Shown here: positions 44,045-53,029 of the stretch, one piece after another | Layout: each line of letters begins with the position of its first letter | Numbering within the stretch: the first letter of the stretch is position 1 | From: Flavobacteriia bacterium | Lineage (GTDB): Bacteria; Bacteroidota; Bacteroidia; Flavobacteriales_D; Crocinitomicaceae | NCBI GenBank assembly: GCA_947463445.1 | Contig: CANHRS010000003.1 | Span: 1-64,000, forward strand | Direction: 5' to 3' | Length of the DNA stretch: 64,000 bases | The notes under the pieces: generated by a model | What the model was told of the DNA's origin: nothing | The model's input: the letters and a program-made list of their open reading frames with translations, nothing else | Database searches by the model: none | Made by a program: the position numbers and the translations under genes

Positions 44045-45298
44045 ATGGACCCCCACCTCATAATTCTATTTACACTTTTTATTTCTGCGTTTAGTTCTGG
44101 TGTAGAAATTGCATTTGTATCTTCTAGTAGACTACGTATAGAATTAGATAAAAATAAAGGTTCCTTTACTGGGAAAATATTAGGATTTTTCTACCGAAAT
44201 GAAGGCCATTTCTTAGCGGCGCTGCTACTAGGAAATAATATTGCACTTGTTCTTTTTGGAATACAAGCAGCCGAGATTTTAAATCCTATAATAGCATCTT
44301 GGGGTGTGACTGAACAAGTATTACAACTCTTGATTCAAACTGTAATTTCAACCATATTGGTATTGATAATCGCGGAATTCCTTCCAAAAGCAATTTGTCA
44401 GTTAAATCCAAATGCTTTTATGAAGTCCTTTGCAGTTCCTGCATACCTTTTTTACTGGATCTTATATCTTCCTACATCTATTATCATGTTTATAAGTTTG
44501 CGTTTCTTAAAACTCATGAAAGTGGAAATATCAAGTACTGAAAAAGTGTTTTCGAAAGTTGATTTAGAGCACTATGTACAAGACATGAACGAACGTATCA
44601 AAGAAGAAGAAGACTTTGGAAATGAAATGCAAATTCTACAAAATGCATTAGATTTCTCTAAAATTAAAGCGCGTGATTGTATGGTTCCACGACCAGAAAT
44701 TATTGCTATTGAGGTAAACGAACCGATTACTGATTTACACGCATTATTTATAAAAACAGGAATTTCAAAAGTGGTTGTTTTCCGGGATTCTATCGATAAC
44801 ATCATTGGTTATGCGCACTCGTTTGAATTGTTCAACAAACCAGATTCTATCGCTAAAATATTAAGACCCATTTTATTCGTTCCTGAATCTATTCCTGGAA
44901 AAGAATTATTAGAAATGTTTACAAGCAAATCTGTAAGTATCGCCATTGTGGTAGATGAATACGGAGGTACAGCTGGTGTTATCACTATTGAAGACGTCAT
45001 TGAAGAAATCTTTGGAGATATTGAAGACGAGCACGACAAAGAAGATTGGTTGGAAGAAAAAATTTCAGATTCCGAATACCGTTTCTCTGCCCGTGCGGAA
45101 ATTGATTATCTCAACGAAAATTATAAATTAGGACTCATAGAATCCGAAGAATACGAAACCCTTGGAGGATTGATTATCCACGAATTAGAGTCTATCCCAG
45201 AAGCAGGACAAGAAATCAAAACCGACAAATTACGTTTGGTAATTGAGGAGGTTTCTGACCGAAGAATTGAAGTCGTGAGACTCTTTGTTGGGGAGTAA
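44045..45298 (+). CDS. CNNM/CorC-type membrane protein with CBS pair
   Basis: This is a 417-residue protein: an N-terminal DUF21/CNNM membrane domain (about 1-190, three to four hydrophobic segments, LLLGNNIALVLFG), a CBS domain pair (about 205-335, DCMVPRPEIIAIEV and VVDEYGGTAGVITIEDVIEEIFGDIEDEHD), and a C-terminal CorC/HlyC domain (about 345-417). Homologs export Mg2+ or Na+ (CNNM, CorB/C), and in flavobacteria the gliding protein GldE belongs to this family. So gldE is possible, but gldD is not adjacent. It is cotranscribed with purD. Confidence 0.88.
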   Translation: MDPHLIILFTLFISAFSSGVEIAFVSSSRLRIELDKNKGSFTGKILGFFYRNEGHFLAALLLGNNIALVLFGIQAAEILNPIIASWGVTEQVLQLLIQTVISTILVLIIAEFLPKAICQLNPNAFMKSFAVPAYLFYWILYLPTSIIMFISLRFLKLMKVEISSTEKVFSKVDLEHYVQDMNERIKEEEDFGNEMQILQNALDFSKIKARDCMVPRPEIIAIEVNEPITDLHALFIKTGISKVVVFRDSIDNIIGYAHSFELFNKPDSIAKILRPILFVPESIPGKELLEMFTSKSVSIAIVVDEYGGTAGVITIEDVIEEIFGDIEDEHDKEDWLEEKISDSEYRFSARAEIDYLNENYKLGLIESEEYETLGGLIIHELESIPEAGQEIKTDKLRLVIEEVSDRRIEVVRLFVGE

Positions 45299-45323
45299 TC
45301 TTGGTTTCCCTCTTGGAGGATAG

Positions 45324-45341
45324 TCCCGAAAGCTTTCGGGA
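45324..45341. repeat. 18-bp perfect palindrome
   Basis: TCCCGAAAGCTTTCGGGA forms an 18-nt perfect palindrome 26 nt after the CBS gene. It may act as a terminator stem or belong to a dispersed palindrome family. Confidence 0.7.
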
Positions 45342-45399
45342 AAGGGAGGTGATACTTATTTTCTATTAAATAATTCATATTTGTTACGAATAACCCCGC

Positions 45400-45425
45400 T
45401 AATCGTAACATTTTTGTTACGATTA
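45400..45425. repeat. Inverted repeat TAATCGTAACA / TGTTACGATTA
   Basis: The 11-bp arms have a TTTT loop. A third copy of TGTTACGA lies upstream at 45382. It is within the 268-nt gap before purH, which otherwise shows only the palindrome at 45324 and the purH -7 box. Confidence 0.7.
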
Positions 45426-45536
45426 ATTTTAGCTTCTATCTCCCTCTAATTTCTCCAAGTTTGGAAGCATAAAAAATTCTTTCCACAATCCTACTATTTT
45501 ATCAAAACAAAGCATTAAAATCTCCTTTTTTTGCCT

Positions 45537-45544
45537 TAATTTTG
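45537..45544 (+). promoter_or_regulatory. -7 promoter element for purH
   Basis: TAATTTTG matches TAnnTTTG, 22 nt before the ATG. Confidence 0.6.
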
Positions 45545-45566
45545 TACCCTATTTTACACGTCCAAA

Positions 45567-47099
45567 ATGAGTACAACTAAAACTATCAAAAGCGCATTAA
45601 TTTCGGTATATGATAAGACTGGTTTAGAGCCAATTATCAATCGTTTAAACGAACTAGGAGTAACTATTTATTCTACTGGTGGAACACAAGCTTTCGTGGA
45701 AAGTTTAGGCGTAGCAGTGGAACGTGTAGAAGACCTGACTTCTTACCCTTCAATTTTGGGTGGTCGTGTAAAAACATTACATCCAAAAGTATTTGGAGGA
45801 ATTTTAAATAGAAGAAATCATTCCGACGACCAAGGACAAATTGCAGAATTTGAAATTCCTGAAATTGATTTGGTGATTGTTGACCTATACCCTTTCGAAG
45901 CTACTGTTGCTTCTGGTGCAAGTCATGAAGACATCATCGAAAAAATTGACATCGGTGGAATTTCTTTGATTCGTGCTGCAGCCAAGAATTATCAAGATGT
46001 TGTAATTATTCCTTCGCAAGAGCAATATGAAGATTTCTTAACTGTATTAAATTCAAATGCAGCAGGAGCCTCTACCTTAGAAGAACGTAAAAAATTCGCG
46101 CGTGATGCCTTCCATGTGTCCTCGCATTATGACACACAAATTTTCCATTATTTCAATCAAGGAGAGAAAGTAACCTTCAACGAAAGTGTGAAAACGAACC
46201 AAGTATTGCGTTATGGAGAAAATCCACACCAAAAAGGAATTTTTCACGGAAATTTAGAAGATATTTTTACGAAATTACACGGAAAAGAGTTATCTTACAA
46301 TAACTTATTAGATGTGGATGCAGCTGTTTTGTTATTGAATGAATTCAAGGCAGACGGACCAACCTTTGCGATATTGAAACATAATAATGCGTGTGGGGTT
46401 GCGACTAGAAATACAATCAAAGAGGCATACGAAGTTGCTTTAGCAGCAGACCCTGTTTCTGCGTTTGGCGGAATTTTAATTTCTAACACAGAATTAGATT
46501 TAGAAACTGCAACGTTAATCAACGAACTTTTTTGTGAAGTAGTAATTGCGCCTGGTTTTCAAGCAGAAGCATTAGAAATATTGAAATCCAAAAAAAATCG
46601 CGTAATTCTTCAACAAAAATTTGTACAACTACCAACAAAACAGTTTCGTACAATTTTAAATGGGGTACTAGAACAAGACAAAGACTTATTGACCGAAACA
46701 ATTGCGGATTTTAGAACGGTAACAAAAGTTGCTCCAACTGCGCAAGAAATGGAAGATATGGTTTTTGCAAACAAATTAGTAAAACATACAAAATCAAATA
46801 CAATCATTCTTGCTAAAAACAATCAATTATTAGCAAGTGGTACAGGTCAAACATCTCGTGTAGATGCATTGGTACAAGCAATTACCAAAGCAAAAGCATT
46901 CAACTTTGACTTAAAAGGTGCTGTAATGGCATCGGATGCGTTTTTTCCTTTCCCTGACTGTGTAGAGATTGCACATAACGAAGGAATAAGTGCAGTGGTA
47001 CAACCGGGAGGTTCTATCAAAGATGATTTATCCGTAAACTACTGCGATACAAATGGTATGGCAATGGTTATGACTGGAAATAGACACTTTAAACATTAA
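45567..47099 (+). CDS. purH: Bifunctional AICAR formyltransferase/IMP cyclohydrolase
   Basis: PurH carries out the last two steps of IMP synthesis. It has 510 residues. The N-terminal cyclohydrolase (MGS-like) domain starts ALISVYDKTGLEPI, then LGGRVKTLHPKVFGGIL. The C-terminal transformylase has the catalytic ILKHNNACGVATR and the ending MVMTGNRHFKH, typical of PurH. It is a single gene with its own -7 box. Confidence 0.97.
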   Translation: MSTTKTIKSALISVYDKTGLEPIINRLNELGVTIYSTGGTQAFVESLGVAVERVEDLTSYPSILGGRVKTLHPKVFGGILNRRNHSDDQGQIAEFEIPEIDLVIVDLYPFEATVASGASHEDIIEKIDIGGISLIRAAAKNYQDVVIIPSQEQYEDFLTVLNSNAAGASTLEERKKFARDAFHVSSHYDTQIFHYFNQGEKVTFNESVKTNQVLRYGENPHQKGIFHGNLEDIFTKLHGKELSYNNLLDVDAAVLLLNEFKADGPTFAILKHNNACGVATRNTIKEAYEVALAADPVSAFGGILISNTELDLETATLINELFCEVVIAPGFQAEALEILKSKKNRVILQQKFVQLPTKQFRTILNGVLEQDKDLLTETIADFRTVTKVAPTAQEMEDMVFANKLVKHTKSNTIILAKNNQLLASGTGQTSRVDALVQAITKAKAFNFDLKGAVMASDAFFPFPDCVEIAHNEGISAVVQPGGSIKDDLSVNYCDTNGMAMVMTGNRHFKH

Positions 47100-47105
47100 A
47101 ATTAG

Positions 47106-47138
47106 TTTGTAGTAAGTGAAACAAAATTTGTGATTTTG
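47106..47138 (+). promoter_or_regulatory. Possible promoter of the mre operon
   Basis: TTTG at 47106 and TGATTTTG at 47131 are spaced 21 nt apart. The -7 box has one mismatch to TAnnTTTG. The leader to mreB would be about 45 nt. Confidence 0.35.
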
Positions 47139-47188
47139 CGATATAACAGCATTAAAAAAGTCTTCTGTTAATAGAAGCATATACAAAA

Positions 47189-48214
47189 ATGGGATTATTT
47201 AGTTTTTTAACTCAAGAAATAGCAATCGACTTAGGAACTGCTAACACATTGATTATCATGAATGATAAAGTGGTAGTGGATGAGCCTTCTATTGTCGCTA
47301 AAGACATTCAATCTGGAAATATTGTTGCGATTGGTAAACGTGCACAACAAATGCATGGAAAAACGCACAAATTAATTGAAACTGTTCGTCCATTAAAAGA
47401 TGGTGTAATCGCAGATTTCCAAAGCGCGGAAGCAATGATTCGTGGAATGATCAAAATGATCAATATTGGTAAAAGTTTCTTTACACCAACATTACGTATG
47501 GTGGTTTGTATTCCTTCTGGTATTACGGAAGTAGAAAAACGAGCTGTACGTGACTCTTGTGAACACGCAGGTGCGAAAGAAGTTTACTTAATTCACGAGC
47601 CAATGGCTGCTGCAATTGGTATTGGTATCGATGTGGAAGAACCTATGGGAAATATGATCATCGATATAGGTGGCGGTACTTCTGAAATTGCCGTAATAGC
47701 ATTAGGTGGTATCGTTTGTGATAAATCCATCCGCGTAGCTGGTGATGATTTCACGCAAGATATTGAAGAATATATGCGTCGTCAACATAACATCCTAATA
47801 GGTGAGCGTACAGCAGAATTATTAAAAATCGAAGTGGGTGCGGCAATTCCAGAATTGGAAAATCCTCCAGCAGACTTTGCTGTTCGCGGTCGTGATCTAA
47901 TGACAGGTATTCCAAAAGAAATTATTGTTTCCTATACAGAAGTAGCGCACGCATTAGATAAGACAATTTCTAAAATTGAAGAAGCGATTTTAAGTGCTTT
48001 GGAGATGACCCCACCAGAACTTTCTGCGGATATCTACAAAACAGGGATTTATTTAGCAGGTGGTGGATCCATGCTTCGTGGCTTGGACAAACGAATTTCT
48101 CAAAAAACAAAACTTCCTGTGCACATTGCAGAGGATCCATTGAGAGCCGTAGCACGTGGAACAAGTATCGCCTTAAAAAATATTGATAGATTCCAATTCT
48201 TAATTAAAGATTAA
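47189..48214 (+). CDS. mreB: Rod shape-determining protein MreB
   Basis: MreB is the actin-like filament that guides side-wall peptidoglycan synthesis. It has 341 residues, normal. Actin-fold motifs: AIDLGTANTLI (phosphate 1), MIIDIGGGTSEIAVIALGG (phosphate 2), and IYLAGGGSMLRGLDKRI (adenosine). It is the first gene of mreB-mreC-mreD-mrdA-rodA. A short hairpin with a GCAA loop lies between it and mreC and may reduce downstream expression relative to mreB. Confidence 0.97.
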   Translation: MGLFSFLTQEIAIDLGTANTLIIMNDKVVVDEPSIVAKDIQSGNIVAIGKRAQQMHGKTHKLIETVRPLKDGVIADFQSAEAMIRGMIKMINIGKSFFTPTLRMVVCIPSGITEVEKRAVRDSCEHAGAKEVYLIHEPMAAAIGIGIDVEEPMGNMIIDIGGGTSEIAVIALGGIVCDKSIRVAGDDFTQDIEEYMRRQHNILIGERTAELLKIEVGAAIPELENPPADFAVRGRDLMTGIPKEIIVSYTEVAHALDKTISKIEEAILSALEMTPPELSADIYKTGIYLAGGGSMLRGLDKRISQKTKLPVHIAEDPLRAVARGTSIALKNIDRFQFLIKD

Positions 48215-48217
48215 TGA

Positions 48218-48237
48218 AAAGTCCCGCAAGGGACTTT
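48218..48237 (+). terminator. Hairpin between mreB and mreC (attenuator-like)
   Basis: AAAGTCCC-GCAA-GGGACTTT is an 8-bp stem with a GNRA-type tetraloop, followed by ATGTTTTTG. The T-run is imperfect, so partial termination or mRNA 3'-end protection is more likely than a full stop. Confidence 0.6.
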
Positions 48238-48253
48238 ATGTTTTTGCTATACT

Positions 48254-49108
48254 ATGCGTAACCTTATCGCGTTTTTTAGACGTTTTCGTATCTTCCTTTT
48301 TTTCGCATTCTTACAAGGGATAGCTTTAACCACGTATTTTAATTATTTAGCATATCCACGTTCACAATACCTTACAACCGCATCCACAGTTTCTGGTAAA
48401 ATGTTGGAGTATCACAATGATATTACGAAACATTTTCAACTAGCATATAACAACCGTAAATTGCAATATGAAAATACATTGTTACGTAAACGCTTAGCAA
48501 CTAGTTTTATTCGTATTGATCAAAACTCTGTGCTTATAAATGATACACTAAACAATCAGCAATATGAATATATTCCTGCAGTAGTTGTTAATTCTACTAT
48601 CAATAAAAGGAATAATTATTTCACGCTAAATAGTGGATGGCGAAAGGGAATCAAGCGTGGAATGGGTGTTTTTTCACCAAATGGCATTGTAGGAATTATA
48701 CATAATGTCAGCGAACATTATTCGGTTGTGAAATCTGTATTAACAGAGGATATCAATATCGATGTAATGGTTGAATCTACTGGAATTCCAGGTCTATTAA
48801 AATGGAATGGTATAAATGCAAAAATAGGTTCCATAGCGAGTATATCCAATGACTTACCCGTAAAAAAATGGGCAAAAGTAGTTACAAGAGGAGGGTCAGG
48901 GATTTTTCCAAGAGGTATTTCAGTAGGAAAAATAAAAGACTTTAAAATGGTAGAAGGAAAACCATTGTGGGATGTCTCCATTTATTATTCTGAAGATTAC
49001 CGTAAAATTCAAAATGTGTATGTAGTAAAAAACTTACTATTGAATGAGCAACACAAAATAGAATCAACAATCCCTAAAGATATTGAAGAACAAGAAGACA
49101 ATCAATGA
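48254..49108 (+). CDS. mreC: Rod shape-determining protein MreC
   Basis: This is a 284-residue bitopic protein with one N-terminal membrane segment (IFLFFAFLQGIALTTYFNYL), a coiled-coil stretch (about 55-85) and a periplasmic beta domain (VVVNSTINKRNNYFTLNSGWRKGIKRGMGV), the MreC hallmark. It links MreB to the wall-synthesis enzymes. Its stop overlaps the mreD ATG (ATGA). Confidence 0.94.
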   Translation: MRNLIAFFRRFRIFLFFAFLQGIALTTYFNYLAYPRSQYLTTASTVSGKMLEYHNDITKHFQLAYNNRKLQYENTLLRKRLATSFIRIDQNSVLINDTLNNQQYEYIPAVVVNSTINKRNNYFTLNSGWRKGIKRGMGVFSPNGIVGIIHNVSEHYSVVKSVLTEDINIDVMVESTGIPGLLKWNGINAKIGSIASISNDLPVKKWAKVVTRGGSGIFPRGISVGKIKDFKMVEGKPLWDVSIYYSEDYRKIQNVYVVKNLLLNEQHKIESTIPKDIEEQEDNQ

Positions 49109-49620
49109 TAGAAATAATAAAACATAGTATCCGATTTGTGTTGTTCTTAATAGCACAAGCTTTTATTTTTAATCAATTGGAAATAGGATTAGGTATTCAA
49201 TTAATGGTATACCCATTATATATTTTCTTATTACCATTAGAAATAAATGTTTTTCTACTAATGTTACTTTCATTTGGATTAGGCTTTGGGATTGATTTAT
49301 TTTCAAATACCTATGGTCTACATGCATCTTCAGCACTTGTAATTGCATATGGAAGGCCGTATCTTATTAAATTATTTGAACCTAGAGATGGTTTTGATCC
49401 AGGAATTGAGTTAACAATTTATTCCATGGGTTATGCTTGGTTTAGCTATGTGTTTGGCGCATTTTTACTAGCACACACTATGTGGTTTTTCCTTATTGAA
49501 CAATTCAAATGGAGTGAATTTTGGTATGTAGTATTAAAAACGGCATTAGGTGTCCCACTTTCTTTGATTCTTTGTGTATTACTTCAATTTTTATTCTTCA
49601 AAAAGCCTGTTAAACGATGA
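49105..49620 (+). CDS. mreD: Rod shape-determining protein MreD
   Basis: This is a 171-residue membrane protein with about five hydrophobic segments, the MreD size and layout. Sequence is weakly conserved in this family, so the call rests mainly on position between mreC and mrdA and on topology (FGLGFGIDLFSNTYGLHA is a typical MreD stretch). It overlaps both neighbours with ATGA junctions. Confidence 0.9.
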   Translation: MIEIIKHSIRFVLFLIAQAFIFNQLEIGLGIQLMVYPLYIFLLPLEINVFLLMLLSFGLGFGIDLFSNTYGLHASSALVIAYGRPYLIKLFEPRDGFDPGIELTIYSMGYAWFSYVFGAFLLAHTMWFFLIEQFKWSEFWYVVLKTALGVPLSLILCVLLQFLFFKKPVKR

Positions 49621-51470
49621 ATACGGACGCACGGAGATATGTAATCATTGTATTTTTTCTATTAGTTGGTTCTATTTATACAATCCGTTTGTTTTATATG
49701 CAAGTGATTGATGATAGTTGGACACTAAGAGCGCAAGAAATTGCTGAAAAAAGACAACAAATAACACCACCTAGAGGAGTATTTTTTGACAGAAGAGGAA
49801 AAAAAATAGTAGCAAATAAAACTTACTTTAATCTCATGATGTGTGAGGCTAAAATGAAGGAAAAGTTTGATACGAATGCATTTGCTAAATTAATAGGATG
49901 GACTCCTATGAAAGTGAAAAGTCGCTTTTGGGAAATAAAATTAGGGGAAGGAAAATACAAAAATCCACATACAGGTAAAACAACATCCAATTACCAAAAA
50001 ATTAGATCCTATCCATTTGTAAAAGAAATGTCGATGGAAGAAATGGCAAACATTGCTCCATATCTTCAAAATTTCCCTGGATTTTACGAAGAAATAACAA
50101 GTATGCGAAGTTACCCGTACGCAAATGCTGCAAATATTCTTGGTTATTTATCTGAAGTAAACGGAGAAGAAGTAAAAGAAGATCACTTTTATCGTGCAGG
50201 TGACAATATTGGTCGTGCAGGTCTAGAACGCTTTTATGAAAAAGAATTACGGGGTGTGAAAGGAATACACTATATCGTAACTTCTGCTTTAAATAATGCT
50301 ATTGAACCTTATGCAAATGGTAAATATGATACAATTGCAAAACAGGGACCCGCACTTCATTTAGGTGTAGATATTGTCTTACAAGCATATGGTGAGAAAC
50401 TAATGAAAAATAAACGTGGATGTATCGTTGCAATCGAACCAAGCTCTGGAGAAGTATTAGCCTTAGTATCTGCTCCAACATTTGACCCAAATTTATTTGT
50501 TGGAAAAAGAAGTATTTCAAAAAATTATTCGAAATTAATAACAGATCCATCAAAACCCCTATACCCACGACCATTATCTGCTGAATATCCACCAGGGTCA
50601 ACATTTAAACTTATACAGGCACTAACTGCATTACAAGAAGGTGTTATTAAACCAAGTACTGGTTTCCCATGTACTAAAAGTATGGTAGGATGTCACAATC
50701 ATCCACATGCACGTGACGTTGCCGAAGCTGTACAATATTCTTGTAATCCCTATTTTTATTACACCGTAAAGAAAATTATCCAACAAGGTAAGCGTAAAAA
50801 AGTGACGCAAGATGCACCGATTGGTTTAGCTAAATGGACCAAATACATGAAGAGTTTTGGTTTCGGTGTGAAATTAGAAACAGATATTACTGGAATTAGA
50901 CCAGGATTAATTCCGGATCCAGCCTATTACGATAAATGGTATGGGCATAACGCATGGGCATTTAGTACGATACGCTCCAACTCCATTGGACAAGGAGAAG
51001 TAAAAGCTACTCCATTACAATTAGCAAACTTAGCAGCCATTTTAGCAAATAGAGGTTGGTTTATCACACCACATTTTGTTAAATCTATTGGAAGTCAAGG
51101 ACCATTGCCTATATATCGCAAGAAACACTATACAATGATTCATCGGGAACATTTTGATCCGGTGATTGAAGGTATGCGTAAAGTAGTCAATGAAAAAGGT
51201 GGTACAGGATCCCAAGCAAGAATTAAGGATATTATCGTTTGTGGTAAAACGGGAACTGTACAAAATCCACAAGGAAAGGACCACTCCGTGTTTATTGCAT
51301 TTGCACCAATGTATCAACCTAAAATCGCCATTGCGGTATTTATTGAAAATGCAGGTTTTGGAGGGACTTGGGCTGCTCCAATTGCCAACTTAATGATGGA
51401 AAAATATTTAAAGAAAAAAATTACCGATAAAGAAAAAGAAGAACATATTTTGGAATCGGATTTAGATTAA
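49617..51470 (+). CDS. mrdA: Penicillin-binding protein 2 (elongation transpeptidase)
   Basis: This is the class B PBP of the elongasome, 617 residues. An N-terminal anchor (VIIVFFLLVGSIYTIRLFYMQV) precedes the dimerisation domain. The transpeptidase motifs are PPGSTFKLIQAL (SxxK nucleophile), VQYSCNPYFYY (SxN) and VCGKTGTVQNP (KTG). It works with RodA, the glycosyltransferase encoded next. A heptad repeat lies between the two genes. Confidence 0.96.
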   Translation: MNTDARRYVIIVFFLLVGSIYTIRLFYMQVIDDSWTLRAQEIAEKRQQITPPRGVFFDRRGKKIVANKTYFNLMMCEAKMKEKFDTNAFAKLIGWTPMKVKSRFWEIKLGEGKYKNPHTGKTTSNYQKIRSYPFVKEMSMEEMANIAPYLQNFPGFYEEITSMRSYPYANAANILGYLSEVNGEEVKEDHFYRAGDNIGRAGLERFYEKELRGVKGIHYIVTSALNNAIEPYANGKYDTIAKQGPALHLGVDIVLQAYGEKLMKNKRGCIVAIEPSSGEVLALVSAPTFDPNLFVGKRSISKNYSKLITDPSKPLYPRPLSAEYPPGSTFKLIQALTALQEGVIKPSTGFPCTKSMVGCHNHPHARDVAEAVQYSCNPYFYYTVKKIIQQGKRKKVTQDAPIGLAKWTKYMKSFGFGVKLETDITGIRPGLIPDPAYYDKWYGHNAWAFSTIRSNSIGQGEVKATPLQLANLAAILANRGWFITPHFVKSIGSQGPLPIYRKKHYTMIHREHFDPVIEGMRKVVNEKGGTGSQARIKDIIVCGKTGTVQNPQGKDHSVFIAFAPMYQPKIAIAVFIENAGFGGTWAAPIANLMMEKYLKKKITDKEKEEHILESDLD

Positions 51471-51475
51471 ATAAT

Positions 51476-51556
51476 AGAATTAAGACCTAAGAATTAAGAC
51501 CTAAGACAAAATAATATATAGTCTAACGTCTGATGTCTGATGTCTAATATCTAGAC
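51476..51556. repeat. Heptad-period repeat with inverted halves
   Basis: The left half is AGAATTAAGACCTA twice (period 14 = 2 x 7) plus AGAC; the right half is TCTAACG-TCTGATG-TCTGATG-TCTAATA-TCTAGAC. The halves are imperfectly complementary, so the RNA could form a long hairpin between mrdA and rodA. It ends 2 nt before the rodA ATG. Confidence 0.85.
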
Positions 51557-51558
51557 AA

Positions 51559-52956
51559 ATGAAAAGAGACGAATCACTTTTAGGAAATATTGATTGGGGG
51601 TTATTTACAGTATTCCTAGTAATGGTATTTATGGGTGTAGCGAATGTTTATTCTGCTGCCTTTAATCCTAAACACCCTGAATTATTTGATTTTTCTCAGA
51701 AATATGGTAAACAAATTATGTGGGTTGGAATCTCCCTATTTTTAGGACTCCTTGTATTCTTAATTGATGCTAGTATCTATCGAAAATTTGCAATACCTAT
51801 CTATCTTTTTTGTCTAGTATTATTAGTAATCGTACTGTTTATGCCTAGTGTAAATGGTGCACACGCATGGCTAGGAATTGGATCGCTTGGTATTCAACCG
51901 GCAGAATTTGCAAAAATAGGAACTGCCATAGCACTAGCAAGTTATGTCAATAGTATCAATGTAAAACAACAAAATGTAAACACGGTTATCATTGCAAATA
52001 TCATATTATTATTGCCAATGATTTTGATATTATTACAGCCAGATGCTGGTACTTTTGTGGTATTTACTGGGTTTTTGTTTGTAATGTATCGGGAAGGTAT
52101 AACCTATGATCCTATTGTATTACATTTGGTAAACTTGATACCTGGTGTACGTTTCAAAAGTACGTGGGTAGGATCTCACTTTATTCCTATCTTTTTCGTA
52201 GTCGTGTTTTTATCAATCACAACGCTTTTAATGAGTAATAATACCATTCATTTCTTTTTAATTCCAGGAATTGATATTCCTGGGTTTTTTGGTGTAATTG
52301 GTGCTTTATTCTTTATGGGACTAGCAACGTATGTAATTCTGAGATTCTTTGCATCTAAACGCGAACGAAATCGAATTACCATGATTGTAATTATTGGTTT
52401 TTTTCTTTGTTCTTTAATTTCCTCCATTGTAAATTTTGGTTTTCAAGGCTTAAAAAAACACCAAAAAGACCGTATTGAACTATTCTTGGGTTTACGCGAA
52501 GATCCAGATGGGGAAGATTATAATCGTAACCGCGCAATGGCTGCAGTTGGGTCTGGAGGTTTTTTTGGAAAAGGCTATGGTAATGCGAGTGTAGCAAGTG
52601 TGGAATCGAATCACGTTCCGGAATCCGAAACAGATTTTATCTTTTGTCCTTTAGCAGAAGAATGGGGATTTTTCGGAAGTTTTACACTGATTTGTCTATT
52701 TATGTTCATGCTTTTCCGTATAGTACAAATTGCTGAACGACAAAAATCGCGTTTTAATCGCGTGTATGCCTACTGTGTTGCTATGATATTGTTTTATCAC
52801 TTCGCTGTAAACATAGGAATGGATATCGGTTTTGCACCTGTAATAGGTATACCTTTACCTTTCTTTAGTTATGGAGGTTCTTCGATGATGTCCTTTAGCG
52901 TAATGATGTTTGTCTTGTTGAAACTAGACAGTCAACGGGGGGATGTGTTAGGGTAA
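51559..52956 (+). CDS. rodA: RodA, SEDS peptidoglycan glycosyltransferase
   Basis: This is the polytopic elongasome glycosyltransferase. It has 465 residues, longer than E. coli RodA (about 370) because of an extended region near residues 190-310, in the range seen in Bacteroidota. SEDS motifs: VNGAHAWLGIGSLGIQPAEFAKI, the large loop with DFIFCPLAEEWGFFGS, and the C-terminal GIPLPFFSYGGSSMMSFS. It ends the mre operon, followed by a 48-nt palindrome. Confidence 0.95.
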   Translation: MKRDESLLGNIDWGLFTVFLVMVFMGVANVYSAAFNPKHPELFDFSQKYGKQIMWVGISLFLGLLVFLIDASIYRKFAIPIYLFCLVLLVIVLFMPSVNGAHAWLGIGSLGIQPAEFAKIGTAIALASYVNSINVKQQNVNTVIIANIILLLPMILILLQPDAGTFVVFTGFLFVMYREGITYDPIVLHLVNLIPGVRFKSTWVGSHFIPIFFVVVFLSITTLLMSNNTIHFFLIPGIDIPGFFGVIGALFFMGLATYVILRFFASKRERNRITMIVIIGFFLCSLISSIVNFGFQGLKKHQKDRIELFLGLREDPDGEDYNRNRAMAAVGSGGFFGKGYGNASVASVESNHVPESETDFIFCPLAEEWGFFGSFTLICLFMFMLFRIVQIAERQKSRFNRVYAYCVAMILFYHFAVNIGMDIGFAPVIGIPLPFFSYGGSSMMSFSVMMFVLLKLDSQRGDVLG

Positions 52957-52959
52957 TTT

Positions 52960-53007
52960 TAATATTTATGAAGGGATATGGCCTGCCTTATCCCTACATA
53001 AATATTA
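52960..53007. terminator. 48-nt palindrome, bidirectional terminator-like (copy 1)
   Basis: TAATATTTATG...CATAAATATTA form the outer 11-bp stem and AGGGATA / TATCCCT the inner stem, around GGCCTGCC. It lies between convergent rodA and the SDR gene. The core is shared with the copy at 57603. Confidence 0.8.
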
Positions 53008-53029
53008 ATACAAATACTAAATTCAATTA

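Noticed and set aside
45121-45411. Minus-strand 96-aa ORF at the end of the CBS gene
   Set aside because: It mostly covers the CorC-type domain on the other strand and runs through palindromic DNA.
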